This document shows, in pieces, positions 44,500-53,469 of a DNA stretch of 64,000 nt. The stretch comes from DATFCK01 sp963728975. Lineage in GTDB: Bacteria > Verrucomicrobiota > Verrucomicrobiia > Chthoniobacterales > UBA10450. The position numbers were made by a program, and so were the translations under genes. Positions within the stretch are counted from its first letter, which is position 1, and every line of letters starts with the position of its first letter. The notes below the pieces were generated by a model. The model did no database searches. It was not told the DNA's origin and was given only the letters and a program-made list of their open reading frames with translations. Location of the stretch: positions 1,240,001 through 1,304,000 of the forward strand of contig CAVSMF010000001.1 of the NCBI GenBank assembly GCA_963728975.1, read 5' to 3'.

Positions 44500-45153
44500 T
44501 TATGCGGGCGATTGACTGTCGCCCGATCGCCAGAGAAAAACGCCGGCCAGGACGAACCAGATCGCCTGAGTAAGGGTGATCAGAATGAATCCGTGCAACT
44601 CGAGATTCAAGACCCCGGAGACTATGGCGATCGTAATGGCAAGGGCCGAAAGTAAGCCATAGATACCGAGGCCCGTGGACAAGACACGGCGCTGCACAAT
44701 CAAGGCCGACCAGAGAGCGATTGCCACGCAGGAAGCAATTGCTCCGATTTTGGCGAACCCCTGATTGATCGAGTGGGTGTAGCTCATGAGGGTATGCCAC
44801 TGATCGCCGGGTCCGGTATGCGCGACGATCTGGCGAAGAATGGCGGGCGTGACCAGGCCGCTCATGGTGGCAGCAGCCATTAGGGCAAGAAGACCAAAGC
44901 CGTAAACGATGAGACCGACGAGGGCGACGCGATTGGGTGAATCGATCCGGCGGGTCAGGGCAAGTGCCCCGGCAAACGAGATGGGCAGGCTCGCTATGGC
45001 CAGGGCGTGCACGCCGACGATGACTGCAATAAGAGTTTCGAATTGGGCGGGTGTAACATGATGGGGGCCGCCGGCAGGATGGAACATGGCGGTCAGAATA
45101 CCGAAGGTTGCGCCCAGGATTAGCGCGACTGCGCCAAGTCGGTTATCGTTCAT
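44500..45153 (-). CDS. membrane protein of unknown function, divergent from a TetR regulator
   Basis: The 217-residue protein has six or more hydrophobic helices, beginning GAVALILGATFGILTAMF and including FGLLALMAAATMSGLVTPAI and WFVLAGVFLWRSGDS at the end. No family with known function was recognised. The start codon lies only about 45 bp from the divergent TetR-type gene, so the regulator probably controls this gene. A transport or integral-membrane stress role is possible. Confidence 0.7.
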   Translation of the reverse strand: MNDNRLGAVALILGATFGILTAMFHPAGGPHHVTPAQFETLIAVIVGVHALAIASLPISFAGALALTRRIDSPNRVALVGLIVYGFGLLALMAAATMSGLVTPAILRQIVAHTGPGDQWHTLMSYTHSINQGFAKIGAIASCVAIALWSALIVQRRVLSTGLGIYGLLSALAITIAIVSGVLNLELHGFILITLTQAIWFVLAGVFLWRSGDSQSPA

Positions 45154-45197
45154 GCTTCAAGTTCAGTAGGCGACACCGCAACTGTCCAGCGCGAGGT

Positions 45198-45818
45198 ATG
45201 AAAAGAAACCGAACAGAAGCCGGCCCTGTGTTCAGAAACGTGGCTGATCTGGCGAAAAATGAAGATCGACGGGTGCGACGGACTCGCGACCGGCTGGGCG
45301 ACGCCCTGGTGGAATTGCTCGTGCAAAAACCGTTCGACGAAATCACGGTGCAGGAAGTTCTGGATCGCGGGGGCGTAAGCCGGTCGACTTTCTACACCCA
45401 TTTTCGAGACAAAAACGATCTTTTCCTCAGCAATGCAGACGAATTTCTGGAAGGAATGGCGACCGCGCTCTCACGGTTTGGCGACAAATCGGAGCGAGTG
45501 GCGCCGGTCCAGGAATTATTTGCGCACATCGCACAGGTCCGAGCTTTTTACAATGCACTGGTTGAGTCCGGAAAGATTCGGGATGTGTGGGAGCTGGGCC
45601 GGGAGCATTTCGGCCGCGGCATCGAACAACGGCTTGCCGAGATACCGCGGGCCCGGAACATTCCCCGCGACCGACGCGCGGCGCTGGGGCATGGATTTGG
45701 GGGCAGTTTGTTTGCCTTACTGTCGTGGTGGATCCAGCACGGAATGGTCCCGTCACCGGAAGAGATGGATAAACTGTTCCATCAAATGGTCTGGGCCGGG
45801 GCCGGTGGAAATAGCTGA
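45198..45818 (+). CDS. TetR/AcrR family transcriptional regulator
   Basis: From ATG 45198 the protein is 206 residues. The N-terminal HTH reads RRTRDRLGDALVELLVQKPF, then DEITVQEVLDRGGVSRSTFY and THFRDKNDLFLSN, standard for TetR. The ligand-binding C-domain is divergent, ending SLFALLSWWIQHGMVPSPEE. It most likely represses itself and the divergent membrane protein. The ligand is unknown. The ribosome site gcgagg is close to the ATG. Confidence 0.9.
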   Translation: MKRNRTEAGPVFRNVADLAKNEDRRVRRTRDRLGDALVELLVQKPFDEITVQEVLDRGGVSRSTFYTHFRDKNDLFLSNADEFLEGMATALSRFGDKSERVAPVQELFAHIAQVRAFYNALVESGKIRDVWELGREHFGRGIEQRLAEIPRARNIPRDRRAALGHGFGGSLFALLSWWIQHGMVPSPEEMDKLFHQMVWAGAGGNS

Positions 45819-45876
45819 CGCCCGGATCGGATTTTCAATTCCCGAGCCGTGCCTTCGGGGAAGAAACGTCTGTTGC

Positions 45877-46317
45877 CTAACTGTTTTTCGGAGCGGCGGG
45901 TTCGCCGCCAAAACTTTGCAAAAGCGATGGGAGCAGACCGGCCAGGCCCTGCTGATGGTCGGCATTGGGATCGATCTTTCCCGCAGGCGTCAGTTTATCG
46001 ACAATCTTGGGAAGGTACTGAGCCAGGAAGTGAGAAGCCTGGGCCGGATCGACCCCAAGTTTCGCGGCCAGCGCGCTGACCTGTTCGGATCCGAGCACTT
46101 TTTGAATTTGGTCGCCGGAAATCGGCTGATTTTCTCCCGTGCCAACCCAGGAGGCGAATGTGTCGCCGTGTCCCTGCTGGGCGAATTTGTTCATGAGCCC
46201 TTGGAGCCCGCCAGATTGGGCGAGCAGGCCACCGACCACTCCGATTAGCGGATTGACACCGCCGGACGCTTCTGTTTGCCGGTTTACGGCGCCGAGTATT
46301 GAATCGAGTAAGCCCAT
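45877..46317 (-). CDS. YidB-like (DUF937) protein
   Basis: The 146-residue protein MGLLDSILGAVNRQTEASGG, then GGLLAQSGGLQGLMNKFAQQ, WVGTGENQPISGDQIQKVLG and AAKLGVDPAQASHFLAQYLP matches the YidB family. Glycine/glutamine-rich helices and a tail with PAAPKNS are usual. The function of YidB is poorly known; envelope association is often suggested. It lies alone between the TetR gene and the ACR3 gene. Confidence 0.9.
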   Translation of the reverse strand: MGLLDSILGAVNRQTEASGGVNPLIGVVGGLLAQSGGLQGLMNKFAQQGHGDTFASWVGTGENQPISGDQIQKVLGSEQVSALAAKLGVDPAQASHFLAQYLPKIVDKLTPAGKIDPNADHQQGLAGLLPSLLQSFGGEPAAPKNS

Positions 46318-46401
46318 GGTTTGTTTCCTTCCTGGTTAGCTGGTTTGATCTGCAAAAGAAGGTTGTGTCAAAAGAGCGAACTGTCTATCGGACATTCGGG
46401 T

Positions 46402-47637
46402 TTAGAAATTTAAAGGTGAGCGCGGCGACGAAAGCGGCGACACGAGTGGCGACGAGGTGGATCCAGGGTCAAACGGTAACGCTCGTTCGTACCAGTGTTT
46501 TGAGCCGACGCAGGCGCGGCATACCGACAGCATCACCGGCACCTCGACGAGTACACCCACCACCACGGCCAGGGCGGCGGGGCTAGTCGCCCCGAAAAGC
46601 GTGATCGCTACTGCGACGGCGAGCTCGAAGAAGTTGCTGGCACCGATGAGCGCGCCAGGCGTCGCGACGTTGTGGCGTACTTTGAACAAGCGCATGAGCA
46701 GGTAGGTAAGACTCGAGTTGAAATAGATCTGAACAAGAATCGGGATCGCCAGAAGCACGACCGCGAACGAGTTGTCGAAGATGTTCTCAGCCTGGAAAGC
46801 GAAGATTAAAACCAGCGTTGCGAGCAGCGCCACAATCGTCACAGGCCGGAACTTCGGCAGGAAGATCGAATCGAACCACCCGATGCCTTTCCTTTTTATG
46901 AGCGTGGTTCGACTGCTCCATCCGGCAACCAGGGGAATGACGATGAAGACCAGCACCGAAATGAACAGCACGTGGCCGGGGATATGGACGCCGCTGACGC
47001 CGGCGAGGAACATCACGATCGGCGCAAAGGCAAAGACCATGATGAGGTCGTTTATCGCCACTTGCGCCAGGGTGTAAGCCCCGTCGCCATCGGTCAGATA
47101 ACTCCAAACAAACACCATCGCCGTGCACGGCGCCGCCGCCAGGATGATCAATCCAGCGATGTAATTGCTGGCAGTTTGCGCATCGAACAACCCGAGCCAT
47201 CCGGAAAAGATCGTCTTCACGAATAGCCACGCCAGCAGAGCCATGCTGAAAGGCTTGACCAGCCAGTTAACGAACAGGGTGACGAACAGCCCTTTGGGCC
47301 GGGCGAACACACCCTTGATGCCGCCGAAATCAATCTTCAGCATCATCGGATAGATCATTAGCCAGATCAGGACTGCGATGACTATGTTGACGTGGGAATC
47401 CCTGCCAAACTCCCAGTGAGCGAGGGCGGTGGTGACATTCGGCAGGAGCTTGCCGAACGCGAGTCCTCCTGCCATGCAGAGCAAGACCCAGAGCGACAGA
47501 TTCCGCTCGAAAAAGTCGAGGTGTTTGGGTTTAGGTGTTTTTTTTATGAAACGAGAATCCTGCCGCTCGCCGTGCTGGCCGGTTACTCCGGCCCGGGAAG
47601 GCCCCGAAATCTCAGATGGATTGCTAGTATTTGGCAT
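46402..47637 (-). CDS. ACR3-family arsenite efflux transporter
   Basis: The 411-residue protein has ten hydrophobic helices. It contains MIYPMMLKIDFGGIKGVFAR, AAPCTAMVFVWSYLTDGDGA with the conserved arsenite-binding cysteine, VAINDLIMVFAFAPIVMFLA and GASNFFELAVAVAITLFGA, all standard in ACR3. ATG 47637 gives MPNTSNPSEISGP, with a soluble N-terminal stretch of about 45 residues. It exports arsenite driven by the proton gradient. The arsR gene starts about 350 bp upstream, overlapping slightly, so the two are likely one transcript under ArsR control. Confidence 0.95.
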   Translation of the reverse strand: MPNTSNPSEISGPSRAGVTGQHGERQDSRFIKKTPKPKHLDFFERNLSLWVLLCMAGGLAFGKLLPNVTTALAHWEFGRDSHVNIVIAVLIWLMIYPMMLKIDFGGIKGVFARPKGLFVTLFVNWLVKPFSMALLAWLFVKTIFSGWLGLFDAQTASNYIAGLIILAAAPCTAMVFVWSYLTDGDGAYTLAQVAINDLIMVFAFAPIVMFLAGVSGVHIPGHVLFISVLVFIVIPLVAGWSSRTTLIKRKGIGWFDSIFLPKFRPVTIVALLATLVLIFAFQAENIFDNSFAVVLLAIPILVQIYFNSSLTYLLMRLFKVRHNVATPGALIGASNFFELAVAVAITLFGATSPAALAVVVGVLVEVPVMLSVCRACVGSKHWYERALPFDPGSTSSPLVSPLSSPRSPLNF

Positions 47638-47665
47638 TATGCTCAAGTATCGGAAATTGAAGCGA

Positions 47666-47989
47666 TCATGCGGCAGTCTTCCTGCGCGACCCCGTTTGTG
47701 TTTGCGCAATCAGATCCACGCAGCGGAAAAACTCCAGCAGGCAAGGGCAACGCAAACGATAAAACTGGTTGAGACCACGCTTTTCCACCTCAACCAGTCC
47801 GACCGCCTTCATTACCGAAAGATGCTTGGAGACTGTGGATATGTCCGCAGCGACAAGGTTGGTCAGTTCGTTGACGCACTTCTCGCCCCCGGTGAGTGCT
47901 TCCGCGATGAGAACGCGCGACGGATGCCCGAGCGCTTTGATCACTGCAGCACGTCTCGTGGTACGGTTGCTTGCTGACGCCGGTTTCAT
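47666..47989 (-). CDS. arsR: ArsR-family repressor
   Basis: The 107-residue winged-helix protein has KALGHPSRVLIAEALTGGEK, then CVNELTNLVAADISTVSKHL and SVMKAVGLVEVEKRGLNQFY. The CPC at LRCPCLLEFFRC, with the cysteine of the ECVNEL-like helix, may form the As(III) site used in some ArsR groups. Derepression by arsenite is the usual mechanism. A strong palindromic operator overlaps its promoter at 47992-48019. It precedes the ACR3 gene. Confidence 0.93.
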   Translation of the reverse strand: MKPASASNRTTRRAAVIKALGHPSRVLIAEALTGGEKCVNELTNLVAADISTVSKHLSVMKAVGLVEVEKRGLNQFYRLRCPCLLEFFRCVDLIAQTQTGSRRKTAA

Positions 47990-47991
47990 TC

Positions 47992-48029
47992 AACTATTTG
48001 GTATATACGCCAAATAGTTTGCGCGGCAA
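47992..48029 (-). promoter_or_regulatory. arsR promoter with perfect 10-bp inverted repeat operator
   Basis: Arms AACTATTTGG (47992-48001) and CCAAATAGTT (48010-48019) with an 8-base spacer form a perfect palindrome just upstream of arsR. Within it, on the minus strand, is a -10 TATATA (48007-48002), and 16 bp further a weak -35 TTGCCG (48029-48024). The ATG lies two bases from the inner arm, so the transcript has almost no leader. ArsR binding here would block initiation directly. Confidence 0.8.
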
Positions 48030-48084
48030 CCATCGCTTTTCCCAGTTGTCACCGCGACAGCGATGTCCTGGCGCTCGACTATTC

Positions 48085-48711
48085 TCAGGGATCAGTTGGA
48101 TTGAGCAGCTTGAAACTTAACGCCGCGACAAAGCCCCCCGCGAACTCGGCCACGAGATGGATCCAGATATCCGAGAAAGTGACCAGCTTCATCACGGCCA
48201 GGCCGAGGGCCACCGCCGGGTTAAATGCAGCGCCGGAAACGGCCCCCACCGAAAACGCGCCGACCATTACCGTGAACCCAATGGCCAATCCGTAAAAGGA
48301 ATTGTTTGCCGTCTCCTTGGACGTCGCAGAATTCAGGACCACATAAGCGAGTGCGAAAGTGAAAAGAAATTCGGCGACCAGTGCCGCGGGAACGTTCTTG
48401 ATTTCCATCGGGACGCCCGATTTTCCGGCAAGAAAGATCGCGACGAACGCCGCCGCCGTTCCGGCCAGGAACTGGGCTATCCAGTAGGGTATTACGTCCT
48501 TTCCCTCGCAACGGCCCCGGACGAAAACGGCCAGGGTCACGGCCGGATTGACGTGTCCGCCGGAAATGTGGCCAGCGGCGTAAACCATGATCATAAGCGC
48601 CGCGCCGATGGCGAGCGGCGGGATAACACCGGCCGCGTTGGGGATGACGGTGCAGCCGACCGTTAGGACGAGGAAAAAGGTTCCGATGAACTCTGCGGCG
48701 TATTTTTTCAT
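48085..48711 (-). CDS. MIP-family channel (aquaporin/aquaglyceroporin-like) beside arsenic genes
   Basis: The 208-residue protein has six helices and both NPA motifs: GGHVNPAVTLAVFVRGR near residue 52 and AAFNPAVALGLAVMKL near 170. The rest, such as KKYAAEFIGTFFLVLTVGC, is standard MIP. Arsenite channels of this family (AqpS in rhizobia) let As(III) out after arsenate reduction. The location upstream of arsR-ACR3 on the same strand supports that, but this gene starts before the arsR operator and may have its own promoter. Selectivity-filter residues cannot be confirmed by eye. Confidence 0.85.
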   Translation of the reverse strand: MKKYAAEFIGTFFLVLTVGCTVIPNAAGVIPPLAIGAALMIMVYAAGHISGGHVNPAVTLAVFVRGRCEGKDVIPYWIAQFLAGTAAAFVAIFLAGKSGVPMEIKNVPAALVAEFLFTFALAYVVLNSATSKETANNSFYGLAIGFTVMVGAFSVGAVSGAAFNPAVALGLAVMKLVTFSDIWIHLVAEFAGGFVAALSFKLLNPTDP

Positions 48712-49143
48712 TTTGTTTTCAGAGGTTGATAGGTGGAAGTTCCGGCGTTCCGGAGATTGGGCGGCATCCTAGCGCAGGAAAAACGGGCCGGAAAAGCCTT
48801 ATCTTGGGGCTGAAAGCAAGCTACCCGGTGCCCACGCGGTTCGGATCAAGCCATCTAGCACAACTAGCCTGTCATCCCGAGCGAAGGGAGGGATCCCGCA
48901 ACCTGCTTATCCGTCACTCAAACTATTTTGGGTAATCCGCGAATTTCGCGGGATCCTTCATTCCATTCAGGGTGACAACTGACGCGATTATCGTCCCATT
49001 GCCTCCACCCAGTCACATGGTTTGGGGATTGGGATTTCTGTGGTGCTTGGGTTTGGTGATTGGAGTGGTTACTCCATTACCATCTTGTCTTTGCCTTCCG
49101 GATGGACGTTGACAGCAGGTGCGCGGGCCGTACCCTCCCATTC
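48712..49143. other. intergenic stretch filled mainly by a TGTCAT-type element
   Basis: Apart from the inverted-repeat element at 48870-48977 and a ttggggattgggattt module near 49021-49060 (related to the third module of the composite repeats), nothing coding is seen here. Confidence 0.5.
48870..48977. repeat. TGTCAT-ended imperfect inverted repeat (MITE-like)
   Basis: The left arm starts TGTCATCCCGAGCGAAG and runs to ggatcccgc. The right arm, read on the other strand, starts TGTCACCCTGAATGGAA and runs to ggatcccgcg. The ends are about 28 bp and the whole is 108 bp. A similar element of 81 bp is at 54318-54398, and half copies are at 12221 and 17874. No open reading frame is inside. Confidence 0.7.
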
Positions 49144-50151
49144 ATGGCTGAAGGAGCGTTTTATCCGAATCAGGCGCGACCGGGAGCTGTTATTAGCCGC
49201 CGAACCTTTGTTGGGACGGCTATGGCAACGGGAGCGAGCCTTCTGGTGGGAGGGCCGGGCACAATTTTAGGAGGCGTTTCACCGAGAGCTATGAGCAAGA
49301 CTGATAGTTCGCTCTGGAACCTGGGCGGCGATCTTCCGGTTCACCGGCTCGGATTCGGGGCGATGCGCCTCACCGGTGACGGGATTTGGGGCTGGCCGGC
49401 TGACCGCAACAACGCGCTCAAAGTTTTGAAACGCGCGGTGGAGCTTGAAGTCAATCTCATCGACACCGCCGACGCTTATGGACCCGAAGTGAGCGAAGAG
49501 TTGATCGCACAGGCGCTCCATCCTTATCCGAAAGGGCTTGTGATTGCGACAAAAGGCGGGCTGACCCGGCCGGGGCCTGGAAGATGGGTGCCAAACGGCC
49601 GGCCTGAATATCTTAAACAATGCGTGGATAACAGCCTGAAGCGGCTGCGATTGGACCGGATCGACCTCTATCAATTGCACCGGATAGACTCGAATGTGCC
49701 GGAGGAAGACTCGTTAGGCGCGCTCAAGGAAATGCAGCAAGCCGGAAAAATCCGGCACGTTGGGTTATCCGAAGTTTCGCCGGAGCAGATCGAGCGAGCC
49801 CGCAAGATCCTGCCGATCGTGACGGTGCAGAACCAGTACAATATCGGCAACCGGAAATGGGAGAATACTTTAGACTACTGCGAAAAGGAGGGACTTGGGT
49901 TTATGCCCTGGTCGCCGGTGGGCGGAGGCCGGGGTCTGCATTCCGGGCAGGAGCTGGAAGCGGCCGCCAAAGAACATGGGATCACCATTTATCAGCTGGC
50001 GATTGCCTGGCTGCTGCATCGCTCGCCCGTGATGCTGCCGATCCCGGGCACGTCGTCGGTGGCGCATCTGGAAGAAAACATGGCTGCCGGCTCGATCAAG
50101 TTAAGCCCGGCAGATTGGAAGAAGATCGATGCTTTAGCGGCGGAAGCCTGA
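49144..50151 (+). CDS. aldo/keto reductase with Tat-type N-terminus
   Basis: From ATG 49144 the 335-residue protein begins MAEGAFYPNQARPGAVISRR, with SRRTFVGTAMATGASLLVGG, a twin-arginine-like signal. The TIM-barrel part has RLGFGAMRLTGDGIWG, the catalytic aspartate and tyrosine in NLIDTADAYGPEVSEEL, lysine in GLVIATKGGLTRPG and the histidine in IDLYQLHRIDSN. It reduces carbonyls with NADPH, but a folded NADPH enzyme outside the cytoplasm is unusual. A shorter cytoplasmic version could start at 49291 (MSKTDSSLWNLGG). Confidence 0.85.
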   Translation: MAEGAFYPNQARPGAVISRRTFVGTAMATGASLLVGGPGTILGGVSPRAMSKTDSSLWNLGGDLPVHRLGFGAMRLTGDGIWGWPADRNNALKVLKRAVELEVNLIDTADAYGPEVSEELIAQALHPYPKGLVIATKGGLTRPGPGRWVPNGRPEYLKQCVDNSLKRLRLDRIDLYQLHRIDSNVPEEDSLGALKEMQQAGKIRHVGLSEVSPEQIERARKILPIVTVQNQYNIGNRKWENTLDYCEKEGLGFMPWSPVGGGRGLHSGQELEAAAKEHGITIYQLAIAWLLHRSPVMLPIPGTSSVAHLEENMAAGSIKLSPADWKKIDALAAEA

Positions 50152-50281
50152 CGCCTGAAGCGGCGGCGATTCCCGGAAAAAGAGTTTCGGCGCGACGTTG
50201 CCAATGAAGTCGATCGCAAAAGGGGCGATCACGTTTGCAACCAGGTCGCGCCGCCACCAACCGCTGGACCAGGGTAGTGGG

Positions 50282-50833
50282 TCAGCCGCTTCTGATAGAA
50301 CGATTTCGACGAACAGCGTATTGGTGAGTCAAAGCGCGCAAACAGGCGTTCCGATTCATCCGATTTACTGCACTATCACTCGATTGCCTTAGCAAATCGA
50401 TGGTTTGCCCGGTGGCCGTTATTTTAACCACCAGTTGCGAGTAATGCCATTCGCCTGCGGATTTTGTGGCTACGACATAAATCGTTGCCTGACCTTTGGG
50501 GCCGCGGATGGGGATGCTGAGATCGCTTTTGCCTGAGCCGCCCTCCACGCTGGTGCTTCCGGAAACAAACCAGCCCTCGGTGACAGGAGTGCCGATCGCC
50601 GCCATAACCCGGGGATCAGTCTTGGCTCGGGCGACCGCCGTCTTATAAACGTCGGAGGATTTAATCGCGCCGAAAATGACCAATGCGATGGCGGTGAAAA
50701 ACAGAACCGCCAAAATGGTGATTGTTAGGCAACCGGTGGGGACGAACCATTTCCAATTGCGCTGCCACCAATTCGGCTGGGACGGGGCCGGAGCGGTTGG
50801 GGGTGAAGGGGGCGGAGAAGGTGAAGATTCCAT
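50282..50833 (-). CDS. cytochrome oxidase assembly Coa1-like membrane protein
   Basis: The 183-residue protein has a proline-rich start, one membrane helix (CLTITILAVLFFTAIALVIF near residues 35-55) and a soluble domain. That domain, with SDVYKTAVARAKTDPRVMAA, GTPVTEGWFVSGSTSVEGGS, and GKSDLSIPIRGPKGQATIYV, fits the Coa1/Tim21-like family. The C-terminal 35 residues beyond IDLLRQ look atypical. In bacteria such proteins have no firm role. It is upstream-adjacent to a TPR protein on the same strand. Confidence 0.7.
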   Translation of the reverse strand: MESSPSPPPSPPTAPAPSQPNWWQRNWKWFVPTGCLTITILAVLFFTAIALVIFGAIKSSDVYKTAVARAKTDPRVMAAIGTPVTEGWFVSGSTSVEGGSGKSDLSIPIRGPKGQATIYVVATKSAGEWHYSQLVVKITATGQTIDLLRQSSDSAVNRMNRNACLRALTHQYAVRRNRSIRSG

Positions 50834-50941
50834 GGGTTGAATTCGATTGAGCCAGGTTTAAAGCTGCGAACTGCTTTCGGTCGTCGTTAGTGGCAGGATT
50901 TTCCGGGAGTGTCGAGGCAAATGGATGGAGAGCTAAGTCTC

Positions 50942-51718
50942 CTAAGGTCTTTCCCCCCGATCCTTCGATTCCGCACCGCTGCCCCCAGGATGACGAATCG
51001 AACCCTGCGGGGCCTGGTGACGTTGGTAGCGCGAAAGGCACTCCTTTGCGAGGTGCAACTCTTCGTCAGTGAGCCGGCCACTCCGGATCGCTTGTTCTTC
51101 GTAGCGAACCGCCGAATCGAAGTCTCCGTTCGCGGCGCAGGCTGTTCCAAGGGTGGCGACATAACTATCCATGTGCCAATGCTCGATTTGGCAAGCGCGG
51201 GTTGCATCGGCCACTGCCTTTTTTGGATCATGGACCGAAGGGTCGCCACAGGTGGCGCGAAGCAGGGCCCGATCGTTCAAGGCCAGCGCATCGGTTTCGT
51301 CATTGGCATGCAACGCGATGACTTTATCCAGATCAGCCAGACCTTCACGGCATCGACCCAGGGCGCGGTAAACAACCGCCCGAACGATGAAGGTTCGGAA
51401 AAACCCCGGTTGCAAGCGGGCCGCAACATTGCAGTCCTGCAGAGCAAGCTGATATTTGCCCATATCATAGTAGGTGACGGCCCGGTTCAGATAGGCGGGC
51501 CAGATCTTCTTATCGATTCGGATAGCCGCATCGAAGCATTGTCGGGCGCCCTGCAAATCGCCTTTGCCGAGCAGTTCGCTTCCCCTGTCCCAGTAGCTGA
51601 CGGAGCTGCCATAAAAGTGCCCGTACGGTTTGATGTAGAATTTATTGTTCCGGTCCGCGCGGGCAGTCACGGCCGTTCCACTGAGTAGCAAAATGATCGC
51701 CAGTTTTCTAAGGTTCAC
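50942..51718 (-). CDS. secreted TPR protein
   Basis: The 258-residue protein has a signal peptide (NLRKLAIILLLSGTAVTARA). Tandem tetratricopeptide repeats follow, for example GSELLGKGDLQGARQCFDAA, NRAVTYYDMGKYQLALQDCN and RAVVYRALGRCREGLADLDK. The last 35 residues are charged and low-complexity. TPRs act as protein-binding scaffolds, here probably in the periplasm. Partners are unknown. It is followed by the Coa1-like gene. Confidence 0.8.
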   Translation of the reverse strand: MNLRKLAIILLLSGTAVTARADRNNKFYIKPYGHFYGSSVSYWDRGSELLGKGDLQGARQCFDAAIRIDKKIWPAYLNRAVTYYDMGKYQLALQDCNVAARLQPGFFRTFIVRAVVYRALGRCREGLADLDKVIALHANDETDALALNDRALLRATCGDPSVHDPKKAVADATRACQIEHWHMDSYVATLGTACAANGDFDSAVRYEEQAIRSGRLTDEELHLAKECLSRYQRHQAPQGSIRHPGGSGAESKDRGERP

Positions 51719-51804
51719 CTTTCTTCGACGTGAGAAGGGTTAAGGCTCGACTCCGGTATTCTCCGGAGCGATCCCGTAAACGGGGAGGCGTTCAAAAAGG
51801 GGCG

Positions 51805-52170
51805 CTACAGAAGGCGGATGGTGAGCGGATAACGGTAGAGCTTGCCTTCGCTTGCCTGAATGGAGGCGACAATGACAAGGACCAGATTCAGGATATGCAG
51901 AATAAACAGGAGAACGAAGCCGATCAGCATCAGGCAGAGCACGGCGGCCACCAGGTTGTAGATCAACATGGAGATCTGGAAATTCAGCGATTCTCTGCCG
52001 TGCGCGTCGATCTCGGGCGAGTCGGACCGTTTGGCCAGCCACACGATCAATGGACCGAGAACATGGAACACCCAGGGAACGACAAATCCGAGTAAGGCAC
52101 TGGCGTGACTGAGCACGCACCAGGTACGGACGCTTGATGATGTTGACGAGGTCGATGCTTCCATAGTCAT
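51805..52170 (-). CDS. DUF4870 membrane protein
   Basis: The 121-residue protein has three hydrophobic helices and DUF4870 motifs: SHASALLGFVVPWVFHVLGP, LIVWLAKRSDSPEIDAHGRE, SLNFQISMLIYNLVAAVLCL and the final LVIVASIQASEGKLYRYPLT. DUF4870 resembles Tic20-like small membrane proteins. Function unknown. It lies just upstream of the TPR gene and downstream of murA. Confidence 0.88.
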   Translation of the reverse strand: MTMEASTSSTSSSVRTWCVLSHASALLGFVVPWVFHVLGPLIVWLAKRSDSPEIDAHGRESLNFQISMLIYNLVAAVLCLMLIGFVLLFILHILNLVLVIVASIQASEGKLYRYPLTIRLL

Positions 52171-52206
52171 ATTTTTACGCCGCTCGTCTTCCAGAACAAG
52201 GGGGAG

Positions 52207-53469
52207 TTAGCTGGATTTGACCCTCTCGATGTGAGCGCCGAGCTCCCGCAATTTCTCGTCGAGATGTTCGTAACCTCTGTCGATATGATAAACCCGGCCG
52301 ACTTCAGTGACTCCATCCGCCTTTAATCCGGCCAGGACCAGCGCAGCGGAGGCGCGCAGATCGCTCGCCATCACCGGCGCGCCTAACAAGCGGTCGACTC
52401 CCCGGATCACGGCCGTGGGCCCTTCCAACTCCACCTGCGCGCCCATCCGTTTCAATTCGGCCACGTGCATGTAGCGTTGAGGAAAAATACTTTCCGTAAC
52501 CGTGCTGATGCCCTCCGTGGTGGAAAGCAGAGCACACATCTGAGCCTGCATGTCGGTGGGAAAACCCGGGTAAGGTTCGGTTAACAGTTCGAGCGGCTTG
52601 CTTTTGCCATTGGGGGCGATGGTGATGGATTCGGGGCCGATCGTCACCGGATACCCGCAATTGCTGAGCGCGGTTGTGACAGCCCTGACATGTTCCGGTT
52701 CCACCCGTTTGACGGTGATGCCTTTGCCGCAAATCGCGCCCGCTACCAGGAATGTCCCCGCCTCGATCCGGTCGGGGATAATGTCGTGCTCGGCCCCGTG
52801 CAATTCCGGGACGCCTTCGATAATCAAACGACGGGTCCCGGCTCCTTCGATTTTCGCGCCCATCTTGTTCAGGAAATTAGCGAGATCGACAACCTCCGGC
52901 TCCTGGGCGGCGCCTTCAATCACCGTGATCCCCTCGGCCAGCACCGCCGCCATCATCACATTGTCCGTTCCAAGCACGGTCGGACCAAATTTGCCTCGCA
53001 AATCGATCACCGCCCCCTTCAAGCGAGGGGCAAAAACTTTGATGTTGCCGCCTTCGACGCGGACAGCTGCGCCCAGCGCTTCGAAGCCTTTCAGGTGCAA
53101 GTCGATCGGACGATCGCCAATGACACAGCCGCCCGGCAGAGAAACGGTGGCTTCCTTGCACCGGCCGAGGAGCGGGCCGAGCACACAAACCGATGCGCGC
53201 ATTCTTCGAACGACATCGTAAGGCGCAATCGAGGCCACCTTTTCCGCAATCACGCCGACTACACCACTGGCCCGTTCCACCTGGGCGCCGAGAAAGGCCA
53301 GGATTTGGAGCATGTAATGCGTGTCGCTCAGGTCCGGGACCCGGCGAATGATGCACGGCTCGCGGGTAAGCAGGGTGGCGGCCAGAATCGGCAGGGCCGA
53401 ATTCTTCGATCCGCTGATCTTAATCGAGCCGGAGAGCGGCTGGCCGCCGTAAATAAGGATTTTATCCAT
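52207..53469 (-). CDS. murA: UDP-N-acetylglucosamine 1-carboxyvinyltransferase
   Basis: The 420-residue enzyme catalyses the first committed step of peptidoglycan synthesis, adding enolpyruvate to UDP-GlcNAc. Motifs are GGQPLSGSIKISGSKNSALP near the start, RMRASVCVLGPLLGRCKEAT, the substrate loop SLPGGCVIGDRPIDLHLKGF and TDMQAQMCALLSTTEGIST. The loop that carries the fosfomycin-binding cysteine appears intact in SLPGGC. ATG 53469 overlaps the prmC stop by 8 bp, so the two are co-translated. Confidence 0.96.
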   Translation of the reverse strand: MDKILIYGGQPLSGSIKISGSKNSALPILAATLLTREPCIIRRVPDLSDTHYMLQILAFLGAQVERASGVVGVIAEKVASIAPYDVVRRMRASVCVLGPLLGRCKEATVSLPGGCVIGDRPIDLHLKGFEALGAAVRVEGGNIKVFAPRLKGAVIDLRGKFGPTVLGTDNVMMAAVLAEGITVIEGAAQEPEVVDLANFLNKMGAKIEGAGTRRLIIEGVPELHGAEHDIIPDRIEAGTFLVAGAICGKGITVKRVEPEHVRAVTTALSNCGYPVTIGPESITIAPNGKSKPLELLTEPYPGFPTDMQAQMCALLSTTEGISTVTESIFPQRYMHVAELKRMGAQVELEGPTAVIRGVDRLLGAPVMASDLRASAALVLAGLKADGVTEVGRVYHIDRGYEHLDEKLRELGAHIERVKSS

